Below are positions 16,667 to 25,365 of a stretch of 64,000 bases of DNA, one piece after another. The DNA comes from Streptomyces sp. PsTaAH-137 (lineage in GTDB: Bacteria > Actinomycetota > Actinomycetes > Streptomycetales > Streptomycetaceae), in contig NZ_QLLY01000027.1 in assembly GCF_003259365.1 (NCBI RefSeq), positions 1 to 64,000 on the forward strand, written 5' to 3'. Both the position numbers and the translations under genes were made by a program. Within the stretch, counting starts at the first letter, position 1; the number at the start of each line of letters is the position of its first letter. The notes under the pieces were generated by a model that had not been told where the DNA came from, searched no databases, and was given only the letters and a program-made list of their open reading frames with translations.

Positions 16667-18134
16667 CGCACCCGTACGCGTCCGTTTCTGCCCTTCCCCC
16701 ACCGGTAACCCCCACGTGGGCCTGGTCCGCACCGCCCTGTTCAACTGGGCCTTCGCGCGCCACAACCAGGGCACCCTGGTCTTCCGCATCGAGGACACCG
16801 ACGCGGCCCGCGACAGCGAGGAGTCGTACGAGCAGCTCCTCGACGCGATGCGCTGGCTGGGCTTCGACTGGGACGAGGGCCCCGAGGTCGGCGGCCCGCA
16901 CGCCCCGTACCGGCAGTCGCAGCGCATGGACATCTACAAGGATGTCGCCGACAAGCTGCTCGCCGCCGGCAAGGCCTACCCCTGCTACTGCTCCACGGAG
17001 GAGCTGGACGCCCGCCGCGACGCCGCCCGCGCCGCCGGCAAGCCGTCCGGCTACGACGGCCACTGCCGCGACCTGTCCGCCGAGCAGAAGGCGGCCTACG
17101 AGGCCGAGGGCCGCAAGCCGATCGTCCGCTTCCGGATGCCCGACAAGACGATCACGTTCACGGACCTGGTCCGCGGCGACATCTCGTACGAGCCGGAGAA
17201 CGTCCCGGACTACGGCATCGTCCGCGCGAACGGCGCCCCGCTGTACACGCTCGTCAACCCGGTCGACGACGCCCTGATGGAGATCACCCACGTCCTGCGC
17301 GGCGAGGACCTGCTCTCCTCCACGCCGCGGCAGATCGCCCTGTACGAGGCGCTGACCGAGCTGGGCCTGGCGAAGTTCACGCCCCTCTTCGGCCACCTCC
17401 CGTACGTCATGGGCGAGGGCAACAAGAAGCTCTCGAAGCGCGACCCGCAGTCCTCGCTGAACCTCTACCGCGAGCGCGGCTTCCTCCCCGAGGGGCTGCT
17501 CAACTACCTCTCGCTGCTCGGCTGGTCCCTCTCGGCGGACCGCGACATCTTCTCGATCGACGAGATGGTGGCGGCCTTCGACGTGAAGGACGTCCAGCCG
17601 AACCCGGCCCGCTTCGACCTCAAGAAGTGCGAGTCGATCAACGGCGACCACATCCGCCTGCTCGACCCCAAGGACTTCGCGTCCCGCTGCGAGCCGTGGC
17701 TGAAGGCCCCCTTCGCGCCGTGGGCCCCGGAGGACTTCGACGAGGCCAAGTGGGCGGCGATCGCCCCGCACGCCCAGACCCGCCTCAAGGTCCTCTCCGA
17801 GATCACGGACAACGTCGACTTCCTCTTCCTCGCCGAGCCCGCCACGGACGAGGCGAGCTGGACGAAGGCGATGAAGGAGGGCTCCGACGCCCTGCTCGTC
17901 ACCGCCCGCGAGAAGCTCGAAGCGGCCGACTGGACGTCCCCCGAGTCCCTGAAGGAAGCGGTCCTGGCCGCCGGCGAGGCCCACGGCCTCAAGCTCGGCA
18001 AGGCCCAGGCCCCGGTCCGCGTCGCCGTCACCGGCCGCACGGTCGGCCTGCCCCTGTTCGAGTCCCTGGAGATCCTGGGCAAGGACAAGACGCTGTCCCG
18101 CATCGACGCGGCGCTGGCGAAGCTTTTGTCCTGA
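16659..18134 (+). CDS. gltX: glutamyl-tRNA synthetase
   Basis: 491 residues from GTG at 16659 (MASAPVRVRFCPSPTG), overlapping the end of the FAH gene by 8 bp; a TTG three codons earlier is the alternative. The class I signature PSPTGNPHVG is at residues 12-21 and KLSKRDP near 256. The enzyme charges tRNA-Glu, and in actinobacteria also tRNA-Gln, which the GatCAB amidotransferase then converts. Five tRNA-Glu/Gln genes lie only 2 kb downstream. A long perfect hairpin follows the stop. Confidence 0.96.
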   Translation: MASAPVRVRFCPSPTGNPHVGLVRTALFNWAFARHNQGTLVFRIEDTDAARDSEESYEQLLDAMRWLGFDWDEGPEVGGPHAPYRQSQRMDIYKDVADKLLAAGKAYPCYCSTEELDARRDAARAAGKPSGYDGHCRDLSAEQKAAYEAEGRKPIVRFRMPDKTITFTDLVRGDISYEPENVPDYGIVRANGAPLYTLVNPVDDALMEITHVLRGEDLLSSTPRQIALYEALTELGLAKFTPLFGHLPYVMGEGNKKLSKRDPQSSLNLYRERGFLPEGLLNYLSLLGWSLSADRDIFSIDEMVAAFDVKDVQPNPARFDLKKCESINGDHIRLLDPKDFASRCEPWLKAPFAPWAPEDFDEAKWAAIAPHAQTRLKVLSEITDNVDFLFLAEPATDEASWTKAMKEGSDALLVTAREKLEAADWTSPESLKEAVLAAGEAHGLKLGKAQAPVRVAVTGRTVGLPLFESLEILGKDKTLSRIDAALAKLLS

Positions 18135-18138
18135 TCGG

Positions 18139-18195
18139 CATGGCATGAGGGAGGGGCGACGACCATCGCGGTCGTCGCCCCTCCCTCATGCCATG
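18139..18195. terminator. bidirectional terminator after gltX
   Basis: A perfect 26-bp stem (18139-18164 with 18170-18195) and 5-nt loop between the converging gltX (+) and the secreted-protein gene (-). Confidence 0.9.
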
Positions 18196-18205
18196 CGAAG
18201 CCTTG

Positions 18206-18616
18206 TCACCCGGCGGACACACCTCGCCAGCTGCTGCAGGTGCCCGTGACGACGGTTCCGTTGTCACGGAGACAAACCTTGAGGTAGACGGTCGCGGGCT
18301 CGCTGACGTTCTCGTTCCGCTCCTCGCAGGTCTGCGCGCCCCCACCGTTGTAGATCGAGTGCACCGTGCCGCCGCTTCCGACCTTCCAGTAGCCGATCAC
18401 CCCGGCGCCGTCAGGCCAGTTGTCGCAGACGCGGAAGTCGTCACCGTCGTTCTGGAAATGTATGGAGCCCTGACCGGGGGAGGAGTACTTGCCACTCGCG
18501 TTTGAGTCGACCGAGTATTGGACTGCCGAAGCCGGCGTGGCCGCGAAGGCCATGGCAGCGGTCAGCGCAGCTGCCGCGCCGGTCCCGGCGAAGGTGCGCC
18601 GCTTGAAAGTTGACAT
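18206..18616 (-). CDS. small secreted protein, function unknown
   Basis: 136 residues. An N-terminal Sec signal (MSTFKRRTFAG, then a hydrophobic Ala-rich stretch ending TPASA) predicts cleavage after residue 31. The mature ~105 residues carry four cysteines (VCDNW, QTCEE, VCLRD, TCSSW), which could form two disulfides outside the cell. GGGGG lies 5 nt before the ATG. It stands alone between two oppositely oriented units. No family was recognised. Confidence 0.8.
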   Translation of the reverse strand: MSTFKRRTFAGTGAAAALTAAMAFAATPASAVQYSVDSNASGKYSSPGQGSIHFQNDGDDFRVCDNWPDGAGVIGYWKVGSGGTVHSIYNGGGAQTCEERNENVSEPATVYLKVCLRDNGTVVTGTCSSWRGVSAG

Positions 18617-18797
18617 GAGTCCCCCTGGTGTAAAAGTCGAACTGACTGTCGACGGATCTTAGATGGCTGAGGCTGACGGGGAGGATGTTTTCCCTCTTTC
18701 GGCGCTGCCGGACGTTGTCGGTGGCCCGGGTTACGGTGCCGAAGTCCGCTGCCGCCCGTGGCAGTCCGCCGAGATTCGACCCCGAGAAGGCACTGCC

Positions 18798-19466
18798 ATG
18801 CCCATGCCCGCACGTGACTACGCGCGCTACTTCACCCCCGGCCACACCTTCACGTTCGAGACGGGCACGGTCGGCATGATCACCGTCCGCCCCGCCGGAG
18901 ACCTGTGGCTGCCCTCGGGGCGCGTCGTCGCCTCCGACCCGTTCCTCACCCTCGGCGGCGGCGAGTGCGAGCCGTTCACGGTCGGCGTCGAGCCCGGCTG
19001 CTACCGCGTCGACGCCGCCGTCGCGACCCTGACCAACCCCGCCGAGCCACCAACCGACGCCCCGCACGAACGCGTCGCGGCCGCCCGCCTCGTCATACGC
19101 GACGAGCCCGTCGCCGCCTGGGAGCACGCCGTGCAGGCCGGTCAGGACACGGCCGACCTCGCCGACGACGAGTACTTCGGCTACGGCGTCGACGCGGGCG
19201 CCGGCTGCTTCTACGACGCCGAGTCCGACGACTCCTTCCCCGAGTGCGAGGGCGACGAGGGCCCGCTCTGGGACGCCTTCGAGGAGCACGACCACGCGCC
19301 CGGCCCCTACCTGGTCACGTCCCCGTCCACCGGCCACACGGTGGCCGCGTTCGGCTCCGGCTGGGGCGACGGCGCCTATCCGACCTGGATCGGCCGCACC
19401 GCCACCGGCGAGGTCGCCTGCTTCGTCACGGACTTCTTCGTGATCCAGGACCCCGAAGGCGACTGA
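18798..19466 (+). CDS. DUF4241 domain protein
   Basis: 222 residues from ATG at 18798, chosen for AAGG 7 nt upstream. The DUF4241 features are visible: an N-terminal beta-rich part with VASDPFLTLGG and VEPGCYRVDAAVA, then a central acidic DDEYFGYGVDAGAGCFYDAES and a GWGDGAYPTWIGRTATGEV near the end. The family has no known biochemical role. It lies 18 bp upstream of a HAD hydrolase and is probably co-transcribed with it. Confidence 0.85.
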   Translation: MPMPARDYARYFTPGHTFTFETGTVGMITVRPAGDLWLPSGRVVASDPFLTLGGGECEPFTVGVEPGCYRVDAAVATLTNPAEPPTDAPHERVAAARLVIRDEPVAAWEHAVQAGQDTADLADDEYFGYGVDAGAGCFYDAESDDSFPECEGDEGPLWDAFEEHDHAPGPYLVTSPSTGHTVAAFGSGWGDGAYPTWIGRTATGEVACFVTDFFVIQDPEGD

Positions 19467-19484
19467 TCGACGTACGTTCGTGTC

Positions 19485-20171
19485 ATGCCCCTCCGCGCCG
19501 TCGTCTGGGACATCGACGACACGATCTTCGACTACGCGACCGCCGACACCACCGGCATGCGCGCCCACCTGGCCACCGAGGGCCTGCTCGGTGTCTACGG
19601 AACCGCCGAGCGCGCGCTCAGCCGCTGGAAGGCCCTCACGCGCGAGCACTGGGCGCGGTTCGAGGCGGGCGAGACGGACTGGGAGAACCAGCGCAGGGAC
19701 CGGGTGCGCGCCTTCGTGGGGAGCGCGCTGACCGACCCGGACGCCGACGCCTGGTTCACCCGCTACCTGGGCCACTACGAGGCGGCCTGGGCGCTCTTTC
19801 CGGACACCGTGCCGGCCCTCGACGCCCTCGCGGGCACCCACCGTCACGCGGTGCTCTCCAACTCCTCGCTGCACAACCAGGACCGCAAGCTGCGCGTCCT
19901 CGGCGTACGGGACCGCTTCGAGGCGGTGGTCTGCGCGGCCGAACTGGGCGTCGCCAAACCGGAGGCCGCCGGCTTCCACGCCGTCTGCGCCGCGCTGTCC
20001 CTGGCCCCGCACGAGGTCGCGTACGTCGGTGACCAGCCGGACACCGACGCCAGGGGAGCGGTCGAGGCGGGCCTCACCGGCATCTGGCTCGACCGCGCGG
20101 AACAGGGCGGACGGCCCGAACTCACCCGCATCACCGGCCTTGACCAGCTGGCTCCACTGCTGGCCGGGTAA
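19485..20171 (+). CDS. HAD-family hydrolase
   Basis: 228 residues. All four HAD motifs are present: I DIDDT (residues 9-13), II VLSNSS, III the Lys of VAKPEAAGF, and IV YVGDQPDTDARGA. A helical cap lies between motifs I and II, as in phosphoglycolate-phosphatase-like or 2-haloacid dehalogenase-like subfamilies. The nucleophile Asp followed by x-Asp suggests a phosphatase. Substrate unknown. It follows the DUF4241 gene by 18 bp. Confidence 0.9.
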   Translation: MPLRAVVWDIDDTIFDYATADTTGMRAHLATEGLLGVYGTAERALSRWKALTREHWARFEAGETDWENQRRDRVRAFVGSALTDPDADAWFTRYLGHYEAAWALFPDTVPALDALAGTHRHAVLSNSSLHNQDRKLRVLGVRDRFEAVVCAAELGVAKPEAAGFHAVCAALSLAPHEVAYVGDQPDTDARGAVEAGLTGIWLDRAEQGGRPELTRITGLDQLAPLLAG

Positions 20172-20291
20172 CCCGTTTTGGAGCGCCGGACACCTTCGGG
20201 TAATGTTCTTCCTGCGCCGAGGGGAGCGGGCCGAAAGCCCCGGAACCGGAAGCGCAAGCCGAGCAAAGTCCCCCAGGGGATGGCGTCACGG

Positions 20292-20363
20292 TGGCCTATG
20301 GTGTAATTGGCAGCACGACGGTTTCTGGTTCCGTTAGTCTAGGTTCGAGTCCTGGTAGGCCAG
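20292..20363 (+). tRNA. tRNA-Gln (CTG)
   Basis: 72 nt. Acceptor TGGCCTA pairs with TAGGCCA, discriminator G. The anticodon loop TTCTGGT gives CTG. The T-loop is TTCGAGT. The last pair of the anticodon stem is a T-T mismatch. CCA is not encoded. Confidence 0.93.
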
Positions 20364-20405
20364 CTCGCAGAGCTCATCTGCAACCGTGGATTCCAGATCC
20401 ACAAA

Positions 20406-20478
20406 GCCCCCGTTGTGTAGCGGCCTAGCACGCTGCCCTCTCAAGGCAGTAGCGCCGGTTCGAATCCGGTCGGGGGTA
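20406..20478 (+). tRNA. tRNA-Glu (CTC)
   Basis: 73 nt. Acceptor GCCCCCG pairs with CGGGGGT, discriminator A. The anticodon loop CTCTCAA gives CTC. Anticodon stem CTGCC/GGCAG. Confidence 0.95.
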
Positions 20479-20541
20479 CAGATCCTTCCCGCGAGGACGG
20501 CTATGGGTAGCTCCCGCCGACCTTGATGCAGGATCGCTAGG

Positions 20542-20614
20542 GCCCCCGTTGTGTAGCGGCCTAGCACGCCGCCCTCTCAAGGCGGTAGCGCCGGTTCGAA
20601 TCCGGTCGGGGGTA
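20542..20614 (+). tRNA. tRNA-Glu (CTC)
   Basis: 73 nt; the same as the first Glu gene except for the anticodon stem, which is CCGCC/GGCGG. Confidence 0.95.
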
Positions 20615-20645
20615 CTGGTCTAAACCAATATGGTCTAAACCACCA

Positions 20646-20717
20646 TGGCCTATGGTGTAATTGGCAACACTACGGTTTCTGGTACCGTCATTCTAGGTTC
20701 GAGTCCTGGTAGGCCAG
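20646..20717 (+). tRNA. tRNA-Gln (CTG)
   Basis: 72 nt. Anticodon loop TTCTGGT with a perfect ACGGT/ACCGT stem. It differs from the first Gln gene in the D-arm (AACAC for AGCAC) and the variable loop. Confidence 0.93.
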
Positions 20718-20758
20718 CTCGCAGAGCTCATCTGCAAACCGCGGATCTGATCCGCAGG

Positions 20759-20831
20759 GCCCCCGTTGTGTAGCGGCCTAGCACGCCGCCCTCTCAAGGC
20801 GGTAGCGCCGGTTCGAATCCGGTCGGGGGTA
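20759..20831 (+). tRNA. tRNA-Glu (CTC)
   Basis: 73 nt, identical to the tRNA at 20542. Last gene of the array, followed at once by a terminator. Confidence 0.95.
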
Positions 20832-20836
20832 CAAGA

Positions 20837-20874
20837 CGAAGAGGCCCTTCCCGAGTGCGGGAAGGGCCTCTTCG
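20837..20874 (+). terminator. terminator of the tRNA array
   Basis: A perfect 16-bp stem (20837-20852 with 20859-20874), 6-nt loop, starting 5 nt after the last tRNA. Confidence 0.85.
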
Positions 20875-20973
20875 CGTACGGTCGTTGATCCGCCCCGGAC
20901 ACAACTCCGGCCGGTCGCTGCGGCGTTGAAGCGACCGGCCGGGAATTGGCAGAGGTGGAGAGGGAGTTGTGGG

Positions 20974-21690
20974 TCAGCCAGTGCGGCGCAGCGCCTCGGA
21001 GAGGCGGCCCGCGGCGTCGATGACGGCCTGGGCGTGCATCCGGCCCGGGTGACGCGTCAGGCGCTCGATCGGACCGGAGACCGACACGGCGGCCACCACC
21101 CGGTTCGACGGGCCGCGCACCGGCGCCGAGACGGACGCGACGCCCGGCTCGCGCTCACCGATCGACTGGGCCCAGCCACGGCGTCGTACGCCCGACAGGG
21201 CCGTCGCCGTGAAGCGGGCTCCCTGGAGGCCGCGGTGCAGGCGCTCCGGCTCCTCCCAGGCCATCAGGATCTGCGCGGAGGATCCGGCCTTCATGGTGAG
21301 CGTCGAGCCGACCGGCACGGTGTCCCGCAGTCCGGACAGCCGCTCCGCCGCGGCGACGCAGATGCGCATGTCGCCCTGGCGGCGATAGAGCTGGGCGCTC
21401 TCGCCCGTCACGTCCCGCAGATGCGTGAGCACCGGGCCCGCGGTCGCGAGCAGGCGGTCCTCGCCGGCCGCCGCCGCGAGCTCCGCGAGGCGCGGGCCGA
21501 GAATGAAGCGGCCCTGCATGTCGCGGGCCACCATGCGGTGGTGCTCCAGGGCCACCGCCAGGCGATGTGCTGTGGGTCTTGCCAATCCGGTGGCCGCGAC
21601 AAGGCCAGCTAGGGTCGCGGGTCCGGACTCCAGGGCGCCCAGGACAAGGGCTGCCTTGTCCAGAACGCCGACGCCGCTACTGTTGTCCAT
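20974..21690 (-). CDS. ndgR: IclR-family regulator of leucine/amino-acid genes
   Basis: 238 residues from MDNSSGVGVLDKAALVL. An IclR winged helix-turn-helix fills residues 10-70 (TLAGLVAATGLARPTAHRLAVALEHH), followed by an effector domain (YRRQGDMRICVAAAERLSGLRDTVPVGS). Position divergent from leuC matches NdgR of S. coelicolor and AreB of S. clavuligerus, which control leuCD and other amino-acid genes and influence antibiotic output. An 8-bp inverted repeat in the shared promoter region is a candidate site. Confidence 0.93.
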   Translation of the reverse strand: MDNSSGVGVLDKAALVLGALESGPATLAGLVAATGLARPTAHRLAVALEHHRMVARDMQGRFILGPRLAELAAAAGEDRLLATAGPVLTHLRDVTGESAQLYRRQGDMRICVAAAERLSGLRDTVPVGSTLTMKAGSSAQILMAWEEPERLHRGLQGARFTATALSGVRRRGWAQSIGEREPGVASVSAPVRGPSNRVVAAVSVSGPIERLTRHPGRMHAQAVIDAAGRLSEALRRTG

Positions 21691-21721
21691 GCGTCGATAC
21701 TCCCGTCTCACTCTGTGAAAC

Positions 21722-21748
21722 GCAAGTTCAATTTCCCGTGGAACTTGC
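21722..21748. promoter_or_regulatory. inverted repeat between ndgR and leuC, candidate NdgR site
   Basis: GCAAGTTC (21722-21729) and GAACTTGC (21741-21748) form a perfect 8-bp inverted repeat with an 11-nt spacer. It sits 32 nt from the ndgR start and 134 nt from the leuC start. Confidence 0.5.
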
Positions 21749-21881
21749 CACTCTGGATGTCACAGCGGCCCGCTGACCGAACGGGCCCGGCCGCCGACGT
21801 CCGGTACGAGGGGTACGGATGTCGGCGATCCCGAAATCTCTAGTTGGGCCGGCTCACGACTCGCCGGCCGGAGGGAAAGCG

Positions 21882-23315
21882 ATGGGTAGGACACTCGCGG
21901 AGAAGGTCTGGGACGACCACGTCGTCCGGCGCGCCGAGGGCGAGCCCGATCTCCTCTTCATCGATCTGCACCTGCTGCACGAGGTGACCAGCCCGCAGGC
22001 CTTCGACGGCCTGCGCAACGCCGGTCGCCAGGTGCGGCGGCTCGACCTCACCATCGCCACCGAGGATCACAACACCCCGACCCTCGACATCGACAAGCCG
22101 ATCGCCGACCCGGTCTCGCGCGTGCAGCTGGAGACGCTGCGCAAGAACGCCGCCGAGTTCGGGGTGCGCCTGCACTCCCTGGGCGACGTCGAGCAGGGCG
22201 TCGTGCACGTCGTGGGCCCGCAGCTGGGCCTGACGCAGCCGGGCATGACGGTCGTCTGCGGCGACTCGCACACGTCCACGCACGGCGCCTTCGGCGGTCT
22301 GGCGTTCGGTATCGGCACCTCCCAGGTCGAGCACGTGCTCGCCACCCAGACGCTGCCGATGACCCGCCCGAAGACCATGGCCATCACGGTCGACGGCGAA
22401 CTGCCCGACGGCGTCACCGCCAAGGACCTGATCCTCGCCATCATCGCGAAGATCGGGACGGGCGGCGGCCAGGGCTACGTCCTGGAGTACCGCGGCTCCG
22501 CCATCGAGCAGCTGTCGATGGAAGCCCGCATGACCATCTGCAACATGTCGATCGAGGCCGGCGCCCGCGCGGGCATGATCGCCCCGGACGCGACCACGTT
22601 CGCCTATCTGGAGGGCCGCGAGCACGCCCCCAAGGGCGAGGACTGGGACGCCGCCGTCGCGTACTGGAAGACGCTGCGCTCCGACGACGACGCGGTCTTC
22701 GACGCCGAGGTCTTCATCAAGGCCGACGAGCTGTCCCCGTTCGTCACCTGGGGCACCAACCCCGGTCAGGGTGCGCCGCTTTCCGCGAACGTCCCCGATC
22801 CGGCTTCGTACGAAGACGCTTCGGAGCGCCTCGCCGCCGAAAAGGCCCTGGAGTACATGGGGTTGGAGGCCGGGCAGGCGCTGCGCGACGTCAAGGTCGA
22901 CACCGTCTTCGTAGGTTCGTGCACCAACGGCCGCATCGAGGACCTGCGGGCCGTGGCCGACATCGTCAAGGGCCGCAAAGTCGCCGACGGCGTACGGATG
23001 CTGGTCGTCCCGGGCTCGGCCCGGGTCGGTCTCGAGGCCGCCGCCGAGGGCCTGGACCAGGTGTTCAAGGACGCCGGCGCCGAATGGCGGTACGCGGGCT
23101 GTTCCATGTGCCTGGGCATGAACCCGGACCAACTCGCCCCCGGCGAGCGCTCCGCGTCCACCTCCAACCGCAACTTCGAGGGCCGGCAGGGCAAGGGCGG
23201 CCGTACCCACCTGGTCTCGCCCCAGGTCGCCGCCGCCACCGCCGTGCTGGGCCACCTCGCCTCCCCGGCGGACCTCTCGGATTCGCCCGCCGACCGTACG
23301 CCCGCTGGAGTCTGA
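21882..23315 (+). CDS. leuC: 3-isopropylmalate dehydratase large subunit
   Basis: 477 residues from ATG at 21882, with GGAGGG 6 nt upstream. Aconitase-type fold: MGRTLAEKVWDDHVV start, VVCGDSHTSTHGAFGGLAFGIG, and the 4Fe-4S cysteines in VGSCTNGRIEDLR and GCSMCLGMNPD. With LeuD it isomerises 2-isopropylmalate to 3-isopropylmalate in leucine synthesis. leuD follows after 6 bp. Probably controlled by the divergent NdgR. Confidence 0.97.
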   Translation: MGRTLAEKVWDDHVVRRAEGEPDLLFIDLHLLHEVTSPQAFDGLRNAGRQVRRLDLTIATEDHNTPTLDIDKPIADPVSRVQLETLRKNAAEFGVRLHSLGDVEQGVVHVVGPQLGLTQPGMTVVCGDSHTSTHGAFGGLAFGIGTSQVEHVLATQTLPMTRPKTMAITVDGELPDGVTAKDLILAIIAKIGTGGGQGYVLEYRGSAIEQLSMEARMTICNMSIEAGARAGMIAPDATTFAYLEGREHAPKGEDWDAAVAYWKTLRSDDDAVFDAEVFIKADELSPFVTWGTNPGQGAPLSANVPDPASYEDASERLAAEKALEYMGLEAGQALRDVKVDTVFVGSCTNGRIEDLRAVADIVKGRKVADGVRMLVVPGSARVGLEAAAEGLDQVFKDAGAEWRYAGCSMCLGMNPDQLAPGERSASTSNRNFEGRQGKGGRTHLVSPQVAAATAVLGHLASPADLSDSPADRTPAGV

Positions 23316-23321
23316 TCAGTC

Positions 23322-23915
23322 ATGGAAGCATTCACCAAGCACACCGGCCGGGCCGTCCCGCTGCGCCGTTCGAACGTGGACACCGACCAGATCATCCCTG
23401 CTCACTGGCTCAAGAAGGTGACGCGGGACGGGTTCGAGGACGGTCTGTTCGAGGCCTGGCGCAAGGACCCGGAGTTCGTGCTCAACAAACCGGAGCGCGA
23501 GGGCGCCACGGTGCTGGTCGCCGGTCCCGACTTCGGTACGGGTTCGTCGCGCGAGCACGCCGTGTGGGCGCTGCAGAACTACGGCTTCAAGACCGTGATC
23601 TCCGCCCGGTTCGCGGACATCTTCCGCGGCAACTCCCTCAAGAACGGTCTGCTGACCGTCGTTCTGGACCAGAAGGTCGTGGACGCGCTCTGGGAGCTCG
23701 TGGAGAGCGACCCGCAGGCCGAGATCACGGTGGACCTGGAGGCGCGGGAAGTTCGGGCCGAGGGCGTCACCGCCTCCTTCGAGCTCGACGAGAATTCCCG
23801 CTGGCGTCTGCTGAACGGGCTCGACGACATCAGCATCACCCTGCAGAACGAGTCGGACATCGCCACTTACGAGGCAAAGCGTCCCTCTTTCAAGCCGCAG
23901 ACCATCCAGGTCTGA
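23322..23915 (+). CDS. leuD: 3-isopropylmalate dehydratase small subunit
   Basis: 197 residues, full length. The swivelling aconitase C-domain is clear: RRSNVDTDQIIPAHWLK, FGTGSSREHAVWALQNYGF and the IFRGNSLKNGLL loop. Forms the isopropylmalate isomerase with LeuC. Six bp separate the genes; a terminator follows about 45 bp after the stop. Confidence 0.97.
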   Translation: MEAFTKHTGRAVPLRRSNVDTDQIIPAHWLKKVTRDGFEDGLFEAWRKDPEFVLNKPEREGATVLVAGPDFGTGSSREHAVWALQNYGFKTVISARFADIFRGNSLKNGLLTVVLDQKVVDALWELVESDPQAEITVDLEAREVRAEGVTASFELDENSRWRLLNGLDDISITLQNESDIATYEAKRPSFKPQTIQV

Positions 23916-23959
23916 CCCGCCCCTGGGCAAGGCTTATTCAGGCCACTTCAGCAGGCCTC

Positions 23960-23990
23960 GTACCCCCAATCGTGCACCGGTTGGGGGTAC
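23960..23990 (+). terminator. terminator of leuCD
   Basis: A 10-bp stem GTACCCCCAA/TTGGGGGTAC with an 11-nt loop, followed by TTCT. Confidence 0.75.
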
Positions 23991-24201
23991 TTCTGTATCC
24001 GGCCCCGGGAGCCCTCCGCTGACCTGAACGGGTGGTCTTCGCGAGGTCCCAACTCCCGTGAATGCGCTGGGTGTTCCCGGGGTAAGCGGGTCTGGGCGCC
24101 GCTTCCGGCGGGCGCGTAGCCGAAGGGCTCAGGAGGCCCTTGTGGGGCGGGAGTTACACCCTGCGGAGGCGACAACTCGCCCCAGATGGCACAATCTGTG
24201 C

Positions 24202-24441
24202 ATGGAACACGACGGCCAACTCCAGCTGTACGCGGCGGTCGCGGACCAACTCAAGGAAGCGCACCACCGAGTGCGCGCACTGCAAGTCCCGGAGGGCGTA
24301 CGGATGGCGCTGACCCGGAAGCTGCTGGCCATTACGGCCGTGGCCAAACACGATCTCGCCGCCGCGGCAAGGCGTCTGGAGCGATTCATGGCGGACCTCG
24401 ACGACTTCGACGAGGGCTCCGGCTCTGAAGAGGAACTCTGA
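24202..24441 (+). CDS. conserved 79-aa protein, function unknown
   Basis: 79 residues starting MEHDGQLQLYAAVADQLKEAHHRV. Predominantly helical, with two likely helices and a strongly acidic end (DLDDFDEGSGSEEEL). No known domain. There is no ribosome-binding site, but CACAAT lies 6 nt before the ATG and could be a -10 box, so the message may be leaderless. It sits just upstream of hupS. Confidence 0.75.
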   Translation: MEHDGQLQLYAAVADQLKEAHHRVRALQVPEGVRMALTRKLLAITAVAKHDLAAAARRLERFMADLDDFDEGSGSEEEL

Positions 24442-24573
24442 GACAGCCCAGTTCGTTGCGGCACAAGGGTGATTAGCCCGTTTCGCGTTTGATTTGCGGT
24501 ATATATCTGCCTAACGTGCGAAAAAGCCGGGTCGAAAGAGATTCGCTCCGGCAATGTCTCCGAAGGGGAAGAC

Positions 24574-25263
24574 GTGAACAAGGCGCAGCTCGTAGAAGCG
24601 ATTGCCGACAAGGTCGGCGGCCGTCAGCAGGCCGCGGAGGCCGTTGACGCGGTCCTCGACGCCATCGTCCGTGCCGTGGTCAGTGGCGACCGCGTCTCGG
24701 TCACCGGCTTCGGTTCGTTCGAGAAGGTCGACCGTCCGGCCCGTTACGCCCGTAACCCGCAGACGGGTGAGCGCGTGCGGGTCAAGAAGACCTCGGTGCC
24801 GCGATTCCGCGCGGGCCAGGGCTTCAAGGACCTCGTCGCGGGTTCGAAGAAGCTCCCGAAGAACGATGTCGCGGTCAAGAAGGCGCCCAAGGGCAGCCTG
24901 ACCGGTGGCGCCTCGGCGACGGTCAAGAAGGCCGCGGCCAAGAAGACGACGGCCAAGAAGGCCGCCGCCAAGAAGGCCACCCCGGCGAAGAAGACCACCG
25001 CCACGAAGAAGACCACGGCGGCCGCCGCGAAGAAGGCCACCGCGAAGAAGGCCACCGCCACCGCCAAGAAGACCTCCGCGGCGGCGAAGAAGACCACGGC
25101 CGCGGCGAAGAAGGCGGCTCCGGCCAAGAAGGCGGCCACCGCCAAGAAGGCCACCGCGAAGAAGACGGCTCCCGCCAAGAAGGCCACGGCCAAGAAGGCG
25201 CCCGCCAAGAAGTCGACTGCGCGCAAGACCACCGCCAAGAAGGCCACCGCTCGCAAGAAGTAA
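24574..25263 (+). CDS. hupS: HU-family nucleoid protein with Lys/Ala tail (HupS)
   Basis: 229 residues. A normal HU domain fills residues 1-92 (MNKAQLVEAIADKVGG, FGSFEKVDRPARYARNPQTGERVRV). A ~120-residue tail of KKA/AKK units resembling histone H1 follows. Such two-part HU proteins are found in Streptomyces (HupS) and mycobacteria; in S. coelicolor HupS is linked to spore nucleoid compaction. GTG start with GAAGGGGAA upstream. The tail is built of near-identical 9-18 bp units, so its length could vary between strains. Confidence 0.95.
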   Translation: MNKAQLVEAIADKVGGRQQAAEAVDAVLDAIVRAVVSGDRVSVTGFGSFEKVDRPARYARNPQTGERVRVKKTSVPRFRAGQGFKDLVAGSKKLPKNDVAVKKAPKGSLTGGASATVKKAAAKKTTAKKAAAKKATPAKKTTATKKTTAAAAKKATAKKATATAKKTSAAAKKTTAAAKKAAPAKKAATAKKATAKKTAPAKKATAKKAPAKKSTARKTTAKKATARKK

Positions 25264-25318
25264 GACCTTTTCTCCAAGGTCGCCTTCTTGGGCGTATGCC
25301 ACAAGGCTGCTCACGCGC

Positions 25319-25350
25319 CGGGCCGGGCTCCCCTCGGGGAGCCCGGCCCG
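25319..25350. terminator. bidirectional terminator after hupS
   Basis: A 15-bp GC stem (25319-25333 with 25336-25350; the innermost pair opens to a CTCG loop), between converging hupS and the 67-aa gene. Confidence 0.8.
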
Positions 25351-25365
25351 CGGTGTTTCAGGGGC

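Noticed and set aside
20334..20902. Short open frames over the tRNA array
   Set aside because: They read through tRNA genes and their repeats, so similar peptides appear twice by duplication, not by coding.
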